Assembly (NCBI GenBank): GCA_020846745.1
Contig: JADLDI010000060.1
Span: 62,001-126,000 of the forward strand
DNA from: Bryobacterales bacterium
GTDB lineage: Bacteria; Acidobacteriota; Terriglobia; Bryobacterales; Bryobacteraceae
DNA: 64,000 nt
Direction of reading: 5' to 3'
In this document: one piece after another, positions 9,226-18,380 of the stretch
Position numbering within the stretch: position 1 is the stretch's first letter
Layout of the letters: every line of letters begins with the position of its first letter
Position numbers and translations under genes: made by a program
Notes under the pieces: generated by a model
The model's input: only the letters and a program-made list of their open reading frames with translations
What the model was told of the DNA's origin: nothing
The model's database searches: none

Positions 9226-10401
9226 TTGTCTCTCAACTCTTGTTCGGATAATGGAGCGGTGGCTCCACTAGAGGGTGTAACTGTTTTGGATTTTACGCGG
9301 GCCGTGGCCGGTCCGTTCTGCACCATGCTCCTGGGCGATTTAGGCGCCCGGATCGTCAAAATCGAAGATCCAAGCGGAGGTGATGAGACACGCCAGTGGG
9401 GGCCGCCGTTCCTCGGCGGCTGGTCCACTTACTTTCTTTCGATGAACCGCAATAAACAGAGCGTTGCCGCCGATCTAAAGTCGGACGAGGGGCGCGCACT
9501 TGTCAGAGCCATCGCCGCACGCGCCGATGTTGTCATTGAGAACTTCCGCCCCGGCGTGGCGGACCGTTTGGGAATCGGTGCAAACGAGTTCCGAGCGCTG
9601 AACCCGCGGCTGATCTATGCGTCGGTGTCGGGCTTCGGACAGACGGGCCCGCAGTCGAACCGGCCCGGGTACGACATCCTGCTGCAAGCCGTTTCGGGCA
9701 GCATGTACGCGTCCGCGCCAGAGGGCGACGAAGCAGTCAAGATTGCGTTCCCCGTCGCGGATATCCTGGCGGCCTTGTTTGCTGGACAAGCGATTCTCGC
9801 GGCGCTTTATTCACGGGAACGGACAGGCCGTGGACGGACGATTGAGGTGGCACTGCTTGAAGGCATGCTGTGCGCCATGTCCAACCTGGCGACCGGAGTG
9901 TTGAACACCGGCGACGATCCAAAGCGGGTCGGTGTCGGACAGCCGAATATCGTGCCCTACCAGTTATTCCACACGGCAGATGGCCCGCTGATCGTCGGGG
10001 CCCCCAACGAGCGGCTGTGGCGCCGGTTTTGCGACGCCATCGATGCACCGGAATTAACCGCCGACGAGCGCTTCCGGAGTAATCCGCTGCGCAACCAGCA
10101 CCGGGCCGTGTTGATACCTCTCATCGAGCGGAAACTCCAGCGCCATGGTGTGAGTTACTGGCAGGAACGGTTCGACCGCGCCGAGGTGCCGTGCGGTCCG
10201 GTGCTGCCGCTCTCAAAGGCGCTGGAAAATCCGCAACTCGCGGCTCGCGAAGCCATCGTGACGGCGGAACAGCCGGATGTGGGTACCATCCGGCTAGTTT
10301 GCAATCCGATGCGCTTCGACGATTATCGCCCCCATTACGCGGCACCCCGATCGCTCGGGGAAGACACCGAAAGCGTCCGCCGCGAATTCCTCGGTATTTA
10401 G
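9226..10401 (+). CDS. CaiB/BaiF family (class III) CoA-transferase
   Basis: A 391-residue class III CoA-transferase. The family start GVTVLDFTRAVAGPFCTMLLGDLGARIVKIE is clear, followed by the NKQSVAADLKS and VVIENFRPGVADRLG motifs. The Asp in RPGYDILLQAVSG aligns with the residue that forms the acyl-aspartyl anhydride. These enzymes move CoA between organic acids (formyl, oxalyl, carnitinyl, succinyl and others); the donor and acceptor are not predictable here. The start is uncertain: TTG 9226, or GTG 9259, which begins just before the conserved domain. Divergent from the deacylase with 4 bp between starts, so they probably share a regulatory region. Confidence 0.88.
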   Translation: MSLNSCSDNGAVAPLEGVTVLDFTRAVAGPFCTMLLGDLGARIVKIEDPSGGDETRQWGPPFLGGWSTYFLSMNRNKQSVAADLKSDEGRALVRAIAARADVVIENFRPGVADRLGIGANEFRALNPRLIYASVSGFGQTGPQSNRPGYDILLQAVSGSMYASAPEGDEAVKIAFPVADILAALFAGQAILAALYSRERTGRGRTIEVALLEGMLCAMSNLATGVLNTGDDPKRVGVGQPNIVPYQLFHTADGPLIVGAPNERLWRRFCDAIDAPELTADERFRSNPLRNQHRAVLIPLIERKLQRHGVSYWQERFDRAEVPCGPVLPLSKALENPQLAAREAIVTAEQPDVGTIRLVCNPMRFDDYRPHYAAPRSLGEDTESVRREFLGI

Positions 10402-10433
10402 CTCCGCCGGGCCGTGCCCCCCAACTACCGGAC

Positions 10434-10760
10434 CTACCGGCGCCGGTCCTCGTATCGATTCCGATCGTCGTGACGGTGATGCTCGCGTCGCTCGTTACGA
10501 TTTCGCCACATCTGCTGGCGGCGCAATTCCTCTATCCGCCGCTGTTCCTGTAGCCTTTGCCAGCGGTAGTAGTCACGTGCTCGCTGCCGTTCCAGCGCCC
10601 GGTCGCCCGGGCCGTATACGCTGCCGTAGCGGCCGTAGGGCTCATAATACGGGCCGTAGTTTCCGTATGAACCGTAACGTCCACCACGTGATGATGCGCA
10701 CCCGGTCGCTACCAAAATCGCCAGCAACACTATCGGGAGGACAAACCGTCGAAGTTGCAT
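10434..10760 (-). CDS. Small lipoprotein with Tyr/Gly-rich and Arg-rich segments
   Basis: A 108-residue predicted lipoprotein: the n- and h-regions MQLRRFVLPIVLLAILVA lead to the lipobox TGC (Cys21). The mature part starts with a Gly/Tyr-rich stretch (repeated YG with P and R) and ends in a highly Arg/His-rich tail with RRR, QEQRRIEELRRQQ and EHHRHDD segments. This composition suggests binding to polyanions or the cell wall. No family recognised. It converges on the CoA-transferase gene. Confidence 0.6.
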   Translation of the reverse strand: MQLRRFVLPIVLLAILVATGCASSRGGRYGSYGNYGPYYEPYGRYGSVYGPGDRALERQRARDYYRWQRLQEQRRIEELRRQQMWRNRNERREHHRHDDRNRYEDRRR

Positions 10761-10955
10761 GTTTCACCCCTGCCGCCATAGACGCATTGCGCTATCTGAC
10801 GTGTACAAAAATCGGTTTCCCGCACAGTGTGGCGTACGCCCATTACCTCCTCCCGGCTAAAACCCTTCCCTAACCCCATAGCTGGTTTGATAAACTCAAC
10901 CTCATCCACACTTCCGCAGACCTGTCAAGGCTGCGCTGGATTTTAAGGAGCTTTG

Positions 10956-12197
10956 ATGACATCTCGCCGCCACTTCACTACCCAGGCCGCCGGAGCCCTG
11001 CTCGCCTCCGCCTTGCCTCGCCTCGCTCGCGCCGATGCCAAGTCGTTCCCCTTTGCTGAATTCGAACAACGCATAGCCCGCAAGGACTTTCGCGGAATCA
11101 CCAAGGATGTTCTGCCCACCCCCTGCATGGTCGTTGACATCGACCTGTTTGATAAAAACCTCAAAACCATGGCGGCCTACGCCAAATCCGTGTCCATCAA
11201 TCTGCGCCCGCACCTTAAGGTTCACAAGAGTGTCGATGTCGCCAAGCGCCAGGTCGCGCTCGGCGCTATTGGTGTCACTACCGCCACCATCGCCGAATCC
11301 GAACTGATGTCCAACGCCGGCATCAAGGGCGTCCTCTGGACCAAGCAACCCGGCGGTACCAACAATCTCATCCGCGCCATCAATCTCACCCGCCGCGACC
11401 CCACCTTCATGTTCGTCATCGACGATCCGGTCGTAGTCGACAACGTCGAACAAGCTGCCGCGGCCGGTAAAGTGAAGTGCCGCGTTGCCGTCTGCGTTAA
11501 CGCCGGCCTCACCCGCCAGGGCATCGAAAACGGCAAACCCGCCCTCGAACTCGCCCAGCGCATTCACAACTCCAAGCACATCACGCTCGAAGGCTTCATG
11601 GCTTACTCCGGCAAGGCGTCGCACACTCACGGTTTCGAAACCCGCCGCAAGCAGAGCGAAACCGACCTCGCCGGCGTCAATGAATCCGTCGCCCTCGCCA
11701 AGAAGGCCGGACTGCCCGTCAACATCATCAGCGGCGGCTCCACCGGCACCTACAACATGGATAAGCAACTCGGCCTCACCGAACTCGAGTGCGGCTCTTA
11801 TGTCTTCATGGACTCCGTTTATCGCAAGGTCGGCGGCAAGGATAACGATCACATCTATACCGACTTTGAGAACTCCATGACCGTCCTCGTCTCCGTCGAT
11901 TCCAAGCGTCACGCCGGCCAGGTCACCACCGACTACGGCAACAAGGCGCTTGCCAGGCAGACCGACGAAGTGAAGAATAAGCCGTGGCTCAAAGTCGATA
12001 CCCAGGGGGCCGAATACGGCTTGCTCCGTTGGAGCGACTCCGGCGGCAACGAAATCAAAATCGGCGACCGCTTTGATATCTTCTGCTCCAACCTCGACAT
12101 GAGCACCAACTGCTACGACCGTTATTACATCGCCAAAGGCGATCAGATTGTGGATGTCTGGCCGATCATGGGCCGCTCCGGCGCCGCGCAGCGTTAA
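10956..12197 (+). CDS. Tat-exported PLP-dependent enzyme, D-threonine aldolase / DSD1-like (alanine racemase fold)
   Basis: A 413-residue protein. The twin-arginine signal SRRHFTTQAAGALLASA occupies the first 25 or so residues. The body is the fold-type III PLP family of D-threonine aldolase and D-serine dehydratase: LPTPCMVVDIDLFDKNL at the entry, the PLP-lysine block RPHLKVHKS, SGGSTGTYN for phosphate binding and ELECGSYVFMDS near the metal site. It should cleave or dehydrate a D-beta-hydroxy amino acid; export of such an enzyme to the periplasm is less usual. The ATG at 10956 is preceded by AAGGAG (10945-10950), better than the TTG directly before it. tmRNA follows 120 bp downstream. Confidence 0.85.
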   Translation: MTSRRHFTTQAAGALLASALPRLARADAKSFPFAEFEQRIARKDFRGITKDVLPTPCMVVDIDLFDKNLKTMAAYAKSVSINLRPHLKVHKSVDVAKRQVALGAIGVTTATIAESELMSNAGIKGVLWTKQPGGTNNLIRAINLTRRDPTFMFVIDDPVVVDNVEQAAAAGKVKCRVAVCVNAGLTRQGIENGKPALELAQRIHNSKHITLEGFMAYSGKASHTHGFETRRKQSETDLAGVNESVALAKKAGLPVNIISGGSTGTYNMDKQLGLTELECGSYVFMDSVYRKVGGKDNDHIYTDFENSMTVLVSVDSKRHAGQVTTDYGNKALARQTDEVKNKPWLKVDTQGAEYGLLRWSDSGGNEIKIGDRFDIFCSNLDMSTNCYDRYYIAKGDQIVDVWPIMGRSGAAQR

Positions 12198-12319
12198 TTC
12201 CGTCACGGATTCTTGCAGGGCGATCTGTTTAGCTGATTTGGGCGTACTGGTGATGAGGTCCTCCAATAGGGGGGAGCGAATCTAAGGCGAACCGCCGCAT
12301 GATATACTGGTGACTGAAA

Positions 12320-12674
12320 GGGGGCGTAACGGCTTCGACGGGATTGTGTCGACGTGAGAAGGCGTGTCGGGTTCCGAGCTCCCGTAAAACGATCGGAAAA
12401 CCAAAACTGCCAACAATCAGCAGTTTGCTTACGCTGCCTAGTCTCTAGGTAGCCGCTCCGGCTCTCAGGCCTGCATGAGGGTTGGCGAGCGTCATTTTGC
12501 AGGATTGGCCAATGGCTTCGGTCCGGAGCCGGCGGCTGAAATCCAATCGGGCTAGGCGGCTGCCGATCTTGCCGGCTCCAAGGTAGTTGCCGAAATCTCA
12601 GAACCAGGCTACACACGTAGGCTTCTCATCTCGAGCTTTTTCGGACGCGGGTTCGACTCCCGCCGCCTCCACCA
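12320..12674 (+). ncRNA. ssrA: tmRNA (transfer-messenger RNA)
   Basis: The 5' end GGGGGCGTAACGGCTTCGAC and the 3' end (T-arm with GGGTTCGACTCCC, then CGCCTCCACCA) pair in a 7-bp acceptor stem, G3 facing U as in alanyl-tRNA identity. The encoded proteolysis tag reads A-N-N-Q-Q-F-A-Y-A-A followed by TAG (12409-12441). CCA is encoded. The RNA rescues stalled ribosomes together with SmpB. A TATACT -10 box lies at 12303-12308. The 355-nt length is normal for a one-piece tmRNA. Confidence 0.97.
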
Positions 12675-12704
12675 ATTAATCGTTGTGTCCGTACGGCGTC
12701 ACGT

Positions 12705-14006
12705 CTACGCCAGTAACTCCGCGACCGGTTCCCCGGTGCGATCGTCGAGGTTGTTTGCGATCTTGATCGGCCGCCCGATTGGGCTCATGTATTCCTTGTG
12801 CCAGTCGACGCCGAGTAACTTGTAGACGGTGGCGTATAAGTCGCCCATGGAGACGACGCGTTCGGTCACATTCGCTCCGCGTTCGTCTGTTGCGCCGATC
12901 ACTTGGCCGACCTTGATTCCGCCTCCGGCCAAAGCCATCGACCAGGCATTCGGCCAGTGGTCGCGGCCCAAGTTGGGGTTGATCAGCGGGGTACGGCCGA
13001 ATTCGCCCATTGCGATGACCAGCGTGGTGCTCAGCAGGCCGCGCTCTTCCAAGTCATCGATGAGCGCGGTGAGCGTACGGTCCATCACCGGACAGAGACG
13101 ATCTTTGTGGCTGACGTCGTTGTTGCTGTGGGTATCCCAGGAGTTGCCGTGGAACCCCGCGGCGGTCACGAAGCGGCTGCCCGCTTCCACCAAACGCCTA
13201 GCCAGCAGTGCGGATTGACCGACGGAGTCCTTGCCGTAGCGCTCCTTCATCTTGTCCGATTCTTTCGACAAGTCGAACGCGTCGCGCACCGCCGGTGTCA
13301 GGATCATCTTGAGCGCCTGCCCCGAGAAGGCATCCATATCTTTGTGCTCGGCCCGTTCGTTCATCGAGCGGTAGCGTTTATCGACGGCCGCGAGGAACGC
13401 GGAACGGCCCTCGATCGACGCCTCGGAAACCGTCTTGGGCAACGATAAATCGGTCACTTCAAAGTTAGCCTTTGAAGGATCGGGAATGCACATTGGATCG
13501 TAGTCGCCGCCCAGAAACGACGAACGGAAGTAATCTTCGTACTGGCGGCCGCGGTCCCATTTGGGCACCAGCACATGCGGCGGGACAGCGTTGCGCGGCC
13601 CAAGTTCCTTCGTGACAATCGACCCGACACTGGGGAACTGCATGGCCGGGTTGATCTCATGACCGGTGATCACATAGTGCGTCGCCTGCGGATGGTCGTT
13701 GCCCTTGGTGTGCATAGACCGGATGACGGCGAACTTGTCCATCTTTTGGGCAAACTTAGGCAGCAGTTCCGAAACTTGGATGCCCGGGACATTGGTGGAC
13801 ATCGGCTTGAAGTTCGAGTTCTTCTTCGGGTCCCAGGTGTCGATATGGCTCGGACCGCCTTCAAGCCAGAACAGGATTACCGAGCTGATCTTGGACTTTT
13901 TCTCGACCGTGGCGGGCGCTGCGCGCAGGTAGTCGCGCAGGTTCAGGCCCAAAAAGCCGAGCGATCCAACCGAAATGAAGTCGCGACGCGAAGCAGGGTG
14001 TCTCAT
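12705..14006 (-). CDS. DUF1501 domain protein, Tat-exported
   Basis: A 433-residue DUF1501 protein, a sulfatase/alkaline phosphatase-superfamily-like family common in Planctomycetes, Verrucomicrobia and Acidobacteria. SRRDFISVGSLGFLGLNL is a twin-arginine signal. Family motifs seen are VILFWLEGGPSHIDTWDPK, the MHTKGNDHPQATHYVITG block, WDTHSNN and VIAMGEFGRTPLIN-GRDHWP, which carry potential metal-binding Asp and His residues. Biochemical function is not established. It is the last gene of a three-gene operon: 17 bp after the DUF1549/DUF1553 gene, which in turn overlaps the PPC gene. Confidence 0.92.
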   Translation of the reverse strand: MRHPASRRDFISVGSLGFLGLNLRDYLRAAPATVEKKSKISSVILFWLEGGPSHIDTWDPKKNSNFKPMSTNVPGIQVSELLPKFAQKMDKFAVIRSMHTKGNDHPQATHYVITGHEINPAMQFPSVGSIVTKELGPRNAVPPHVLVPKWDRGRQYEDYFRSSFLGGDYDPMCIPDPSKANFEVTDLSLPKTVSEASIEGRSAFLAAVDKRYRSMNERAEHKDMDAFSGQALKMILTPAVRDAFDLSKESDKMKERYGKDSVGQSALLARRLVEAGSRFVTAAGFHGNSWDTHSNNDVSHKDRLCPVMDRTLTALIDDLEERGLLSTTLVIAMGEFGRTPLINPNLGRDHWPNAWSMALAGGGIKVGQVIGATDERGANVTERVVSMGDLYATVYKLLGVDWHKEYMSPIGRPIKIANNLDDRTGEPVAELLA

Positions 14007-14023
14007 CGGTTTTTCCTCAGTAG

Positions 14024-16522
14024 CTAATGATTCTCAGCGAACTCGCGCGAACTGATCAGCGCCCAGACGAACTCCTTCAATGCTAACTCGCGCGAGGGGC
14101 GCTTCGCGATGATGCGCTGTAATTCCTGCGTCTCCTCCGCCGTCGGGAACCGGCAAAGCGACGCAAGGTAGAAATCCTCGATAATCGCCGCATCCGATGC
14201 CCCGGCTTTCAAAAGCCGGCCAAGGCGCCCCGCCGCAGGATTCAGCCGCTCCACATATGTCTCGCCCGCCAGCATGTGCAACGCCTGCGACAGGTTGGGC
14301 CGGCCGCTACGCTCTGGAATTGCTCCGCGATTGGGCCGCCCATATAACTCTAGAAAGCGCGAGAAGAACATGTCCGGATCTTTCAAATTGATCGCGCGGG
14401 TATTCATCGGCGCCTGTCCCACGGCGGACCCTTCCGATACCGCGGTGGTGAACACCTCCTGTACCCCGGTGGCCGACACCACCGCATCCAACAGTACTTC
14501 CGCGTCAATCGCCCGGGGCACGGAGTGCGAGTAGTTCACACGGTCATCGCGATTCGTCGGGTCCGGTTCATTCGAGGTCTGGTAAGTGCGCGACATGACG
14601 ATGGTCTTCATGAGGTGGCGCAAATCGTAACCGTGGTCTTGAAAGTCCTTCGCCAGCGCGGCCAGTAACTCAGGATGCGTCGCTGGATTAGTGGATCGGA
14701 AATCGTCAACCGGATCCACGATGCCGCGCGCGAAAAAGTATCCCCACATGCGGTTCACCGTTGCCTCGGCGAAGTAAGGATGGCGCGTCATCCATTTCGC
14801 GAGTTCTTTGCGCGGGTTGGCCTCGGGACTCACCTCGAACTTCGATCCATCGAGCAAGGCGGGCCGTACCTGCGCCTTTGTACGCGGGTGAAGCAACTCG
14901 AGCTTTCCATCAACGTCTTTAGAACTCAGGTCCATATTGGTCGGGTGGTCGAATACCACCGGTCCCATCTTGAACAGGCGCCCAAAGAAGGCAGCCATAC
15001 CCCAGAACTGATCCTGGCTCCAGTTTTCATAAGGATGGTTGTGGCACTGCGCGCAATCGAGGCGGCGCCCAAAGAACACGCGGACCTCTTCCGCCATCAC
15101 ATCCTGCGGCGGACCAATCTGGTTGTAAGGCAGGAAATGCCGCGATGCCGGACCATAGCCCTGTGCCGATAGCCGCTCACGAGCCACTTCGTCGTAAGGG
15201 CGGTTGGTCTCGACGTTGTTGCGGATCCATTCCCAATATTTCTGGCTCCATTTCGGAGTAAGTCCATTGGCGAAGATCGCCACGCGGAAGATATCCGAGA
15301 ACCGGAAGGTCCAGTAATCGACAAACTCCGGCGATCCGATCAGGGCATCCACCAGCTTTTCGCGCTTTTTCGGGTCTTTGCCGGCCAGAAACTCCCGGGT
15401 GCGTTCTGGCGGCGGAAGCGTGCCGGTCAGGTCTAAACACACACGCCGCAGGAACTCCGAATCGGACGCAAGCCTGGAAGGCGTCAAATGGAATTGCTTC
15501 AGCTTCTTAAGCACCGGCTGGTCAATGAAGTTGAAGCCCGCCAGCGCCGGGTAGTTCGGAATCGGCGGCCCAACCACGCCAACACCGGCGCTAGCCACAT
15601 AACCGGGCGCGCGCACCAGGATGGCTGTCTCGCCGCGCCGCTTGGCCGTCACAACACCAGCCGCATTGACGGTCGCCACATCAGAGTCGTTGGACGCGTA
15701 CAGGACCTGGTCGGTATAGTCCTCCGTCGTGCCATCCGAAAAGTGAGCCGTCACCAGCAGGCGCTGCGAAGCCTCATTCTGCACGATTACCATCGATGGA
15801 TATACGTCGAGCTTCGAGATCTTCACCTCTCCCTTTCCGGATTCATCGCCATACGGCGCGCCGCTGCGGACCCACTTCAACAGCAGTTGATAGTCAGCGG
15901 AATCGGTGTCGAACCGCTTGCCGCCGCCGTGGGGCGACTTGCCGGTCGCCTTCAGAAGCAGCAGACTCTGTTCGGGGTTCTTGAGATCGATTCGCGGAAT
16001 GCGCTCGCCTTTCACCTCCATCGTCAGAACCTGGTACCGGCCGCCCTTCAATATCCATTCATAGTCGTCTTTCGGATAGAGTCCGTTGGCCGATAACTTG
16101 AACCCCCCTTGCCCCTTCACGCCGCCGTGGCACATGGAGCTGTTGCAACCCCGCTTCGTGAACACTCCGCCAATGTCGCGTGCGAACCGCAGGTTGCGCT
16201 GGGTGGCCGATCCGGTAACCGTCAATTGTGATTTGGCGGATTTGCCGCCATAAGTGGCAGTCAGCAGGGTGGAACCGTCCGAAGCCGCTTTCGCCCGGGC
16301 GGCATTCACATCCGCCACGTTTGGATTGGCCGATTTCCAAACCGCCTCTAGGGTAACGTCCTTCGACGTGCCGTCGCTAAAGCGTGCGATCGCCAGAAAC
16401 TGTTGCGATGCCGCAGCGCCCGTGAGGCTCACTTTTGCCGGTACTGTCTCGAGTGAAACAATCTTCGGGTCCGCGGCCGCGGCCACGATACAGGTACCAA
16501 GAAACAGAATAAGTATCTTCAC
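14024..16522 (-). CDS. DUF1549/DUF1553 protein with Ig-like domains and c-type heme motifs
   Basis: An 832-residue exported protein. After a signal peptide there are a BIG2-like Ig domain (about 20-105), a cytochrome-like segment with GCNSSMCHGG (C-x4-C-H), a second BIG2-like domain (about 245-320), then DUF1549 (about 330-550) and DUF1553 (about 590-830). A regular CxxCH heme motif, DCAQCHNHPYENW, lies inside DUF1549. Proteins of this architecture pair with DUF1501 proteins in planctomycete-type genomes and are thought to be periplasmic redox or polymer-processing factors, without proven activity. Its start codon overlaps the stop of the PPC gene by 4 bp, so translation is probably coupled. 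Confidence 0.9.
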   Translation of the reverse strand: MKILILFLGTCIVAAAADPKIVSLETVPAKVSLTGAAASQQFLAIARFSDGTSKDVTLEAVWKSANPNVADVNAARAKAASDGSTLLTATYGGKSAKSQLTVTGSATQRNLRFARDIGGVFTKRGCNSSMCHGGVKGQGGFKLSANGLYPKDDYEWILKGGRYQVLTMEVKGERIPRIDLKNPEQSLLLLKATGKSPHGGGKRFDTDSADYQLLLKWVRSGAPYGDESGKGEVKISKLDVYPSMVIVQNEASQRLLVTAHFSDGTTEDYTDQVLYASNDSDVATVNAAGVVTAKRRGETAILVRAPGYVASAGVGVVGPPIPNYPALAGFNFIDQPVLKKLKQFHLTPSRLASDSEFLRRVCLDLTGTLPPPERTREFLAGKDPKKREKLVDALIGSPEFVDYWTFRFSDIFRVAIFANGLTPKWSQKYWEWIRNNVETNRPYDEVARERLSAQGYGPASRHFLPYNQIGPPQDVMAEEVRVFFGRRLDCAQCHNHPYENWSQDQFWGMAAFFGRLFKMGPVVFDHPTNMDLSSKDVDGKLELLHPRTKAQVRPALLDGSKFEVSPEANPRKELAKWMTRHPYFAEATVNRMWGYFFARGIVDPVDDFRSTNPATHPELLAALAKDFQDHGYDLRHLMKTIVMSRTYQTSNEPDPTNRDDRVNYSHSVPRAIDAEVLLDAVVSATGVQEVFTTAVSEGSAVGQAPMNTRAINLKDPDMFFSRFLELYGRPNRGAIPERSGRPNLSQALHMLAGETYVERLNPAAGRLGRLLKAGASDAAIIEDFYLASLCRFPTAEETQELQRIIAKRPSRELALKEFVWALISSREFAENH

Positions 16523-18231
16523 GGCTTTGCTAACACCATCAGAGGGATTTCTTTGGAGGCGATGACTTCGCCGGGCTTACCGTCAACCACCGGCCGCACC
16601 ACCAATTTGACTACTTGCGGTGCGGCGCTGACCGGCGCGTCGGAGGACGCCGTAAACACCACGACAGAACGTTCGGTACGTGGAACGTAGCGCTCGCGCT
16701 TACCCGGATAAGCGGGCGGATCTTTGTCCGGTTCGAAATCGGCGCCGGCTACCGCTTGCACTCCGGCCGGCAAGCCTTCCGGCAGTACAACCACCGCGCC
16801 ACGATAGTCTTCTTCGCGATCGAAGTTCACGCGTACCGTCTGTGCATCGCCCTGGCGTAGGTTGAGGTGGTCCGCGTCGATCTTCACCTGTCCCAGGTGC
16901 GGCATTTGCGGCCGTAGCATCACCCGGTACTGAAAACCGGGCTCAGCCAGGTCGGAAGTGGTGTCGCGCATCTCCACCGTGTACTCGCCGATATCGCGTA
17001 GCGGCAACACTGCCTTGGCCTGCAGACCCTTGTTCAATGCGCCCGTACATGCGCCACGTCCGGCGAACACGTTGGTCGCGACCTCTTCACCCTTCGGGTT
17101 CATGACGCGGACGATTGGATTGAACACAGGCGGACCGAGCGACGGAGTTTCCACTTCGATGGCCAAGTCTAACGGTTTGTCTATGTGGAAGCGCGCGCGG
17201 TGCGTCTCTCCGGGGTTGACAAGGGCGCCTTCGACATTCGCGGGCAGTTTGACGAGCGGTGCACTCGCGGCAGGTACCGGCTGACCACGATAGGTTTCAG
17301 CGGACCTCTGATTGGTGGGCTTGCCGGCGCGTGCGGCAATCCTATTCAAGCGGTCGGACGTGAGCGTGCGAGTGAACGAGCGTTCGTCCCATCCGCCACT
17401 GCGAGACTCTTTTGGCGGCACGTCGCCGTCGACTGCCCGAAGAAAATAACTGTAGTCCATTCCGCCCTGTCCGGAAAAGGCTTCCAGGCGTAGATAGAAC
17501 CGTCCCGCCCTGGGAAAGGTAAAAGTCAGGTGTGCATCGGTCAGTCTGCCGATGACCCAAAGCGGTTCGTCGTTGAAAGCGAGGCGGTTCAAGCGGTGTT
17601 TGTCGAACCAACTGCCGGAAGGCTCATAGATGGTGAGGGAAGGGTCGAAGCCATTGGCGTTGCCGCCAGGTGCGCCGAGCGACGGCAGTCCTGAATTCGC
17701 CGTAAAAGTAATCGTCTGGCCGGCCTTGGCATCAATGGCGTACAGGTCCGTTTCTCCCCGCCGGGTAATGCGTCCGGCAAAATTCGCAGGGAGGCTGCCA
17801 AGAACGATCGCCTCATCGGGAGTTTCATGGGCTCCAGCGGGTTCGAGATTGACGGGTTCATCCGTCACGGCGAGGGGCAACGCATTCGATACACCGCCTG
17901 GCGCGACGAGGCGAATACTGAACCGTTCAGCTTTGAAGTCGCCAGGAGTTTCGATTTTCAACTTCACCACGTCGGTTGGAGTTTTCTGACGGGGATTGCC
18001 GGAGGGAACCGAGGTGATGGACTCAATCGTAACTCGCGGCCCTAAACGGTCAAGAAAGACCGCCGACGCGTTTTGAAGACCGGTTCCGGTTGCCTCGACG
18101 GTAAACGCGGTCCCACGCTGTCCAGCAAACGGATTGAACGAGATGAGCTTTGGTTCGGGCGGAGCGGCGGCGAACAGACGAGTGGCGAACAATGAGGCTG
18201 CCAGATAAACTACGCGCCGGAGATCAGCCAT
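16519..18231 (-). CDS. Secreted PPC-domain protein, first gene of DUF1501 operon
   Basis: A 570-residue protein. After a signal peptide (VVYLAASLFATRLFAAAP) comes an IPT/TIG-like beta domain (about 28-125) and pre-peptidase C-terminal (PPC)-type beta-sandwiches, the first marked by GRITRRGETDLYAIDAKAGQ and RFYLRLEAFSG, the second around 335-440 (RARFHIDKPLDLAIEVE). No catalytic domain was recognised; PPC modules usually serve binding or secretion. Coupled by a 4-bp overlap to the DUF1549/DUF1553 gene, so the three products probably act together in the periplasm. Confidence 0.8.
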   Translation of the reverse strand: MADLRRVVYLAASLFATRLFAAAPPEPKLISFNPFAGQRGTAFTVEATGTGLQNASAVFLDRLGPRVTIESITSVPSGNPRQKTPTDVVKLKIETPGDFKAERFSIRLVAPGGVSNALPLAVTDEPVNLEPAGAHETPDEAIVLGSLPANFAGRITRRGETDLYAIDAKAGQTITFTANSGLPSLGAPGGNANGFDPSLTIYEPSGSWFDKHRLNRLAFNDEPLWVIGRLTDAHLTFTFPRAGRFYLRLEAFSGQGGMDYSYFLRAVDGDVPPKESRSGGWDERSFTRTLTSDRLNRIAARAGKPTNQRSAETYRGQPVPAASAPLVKLPANVEGALVNPGETHRARFHIDKPLDLAIEVETPSLGPPVFNPIVRVMNPKGEEVATNVFAGRGACTGALNKGLQAKAVLPLRDIGEYTVEMRDTTSDLAEPGFQYRVMLRPQMPHLGQVKIDADHLNLRQGDAQTVRVNFDREEDYRGAVVVLPEGLPAGVQAVAGADFEPDKDPPAYPGKRERYVPRTERSVVVFTASSDAPVSAAPQVVKLVVRPVVDGKPGEVIASKEIPLMVLAKP

Positions 18232-18380
18232 GGATTAAAGGAAGTCTATCACGGTGAACTAACCGCCGAGATCTGTTCAATGCTTCGACACCTTCTACAA
18301 CGCCGAATGGTGTTCCGAACTCCCAACGAGCTAGGAACACCAAGTAGCTGCCCGCCTGTCCGGGCCTCCTCTGAAGCTGG

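Noticed and set aside
10902..12266. 454-codon minus-strand open frame
   Set aside because: It lies opposite the D-threonine aldolase-type gene, is V/G/D-rich as expected for a GC-rich shadow, and has no motif.
12640..12674. tRNA gene suggested by GGGTTCGACTCCC and CCA
   Set aside because: It is the T-arm and 3' end of the tmRNA; no anticodon arm lies upstream.
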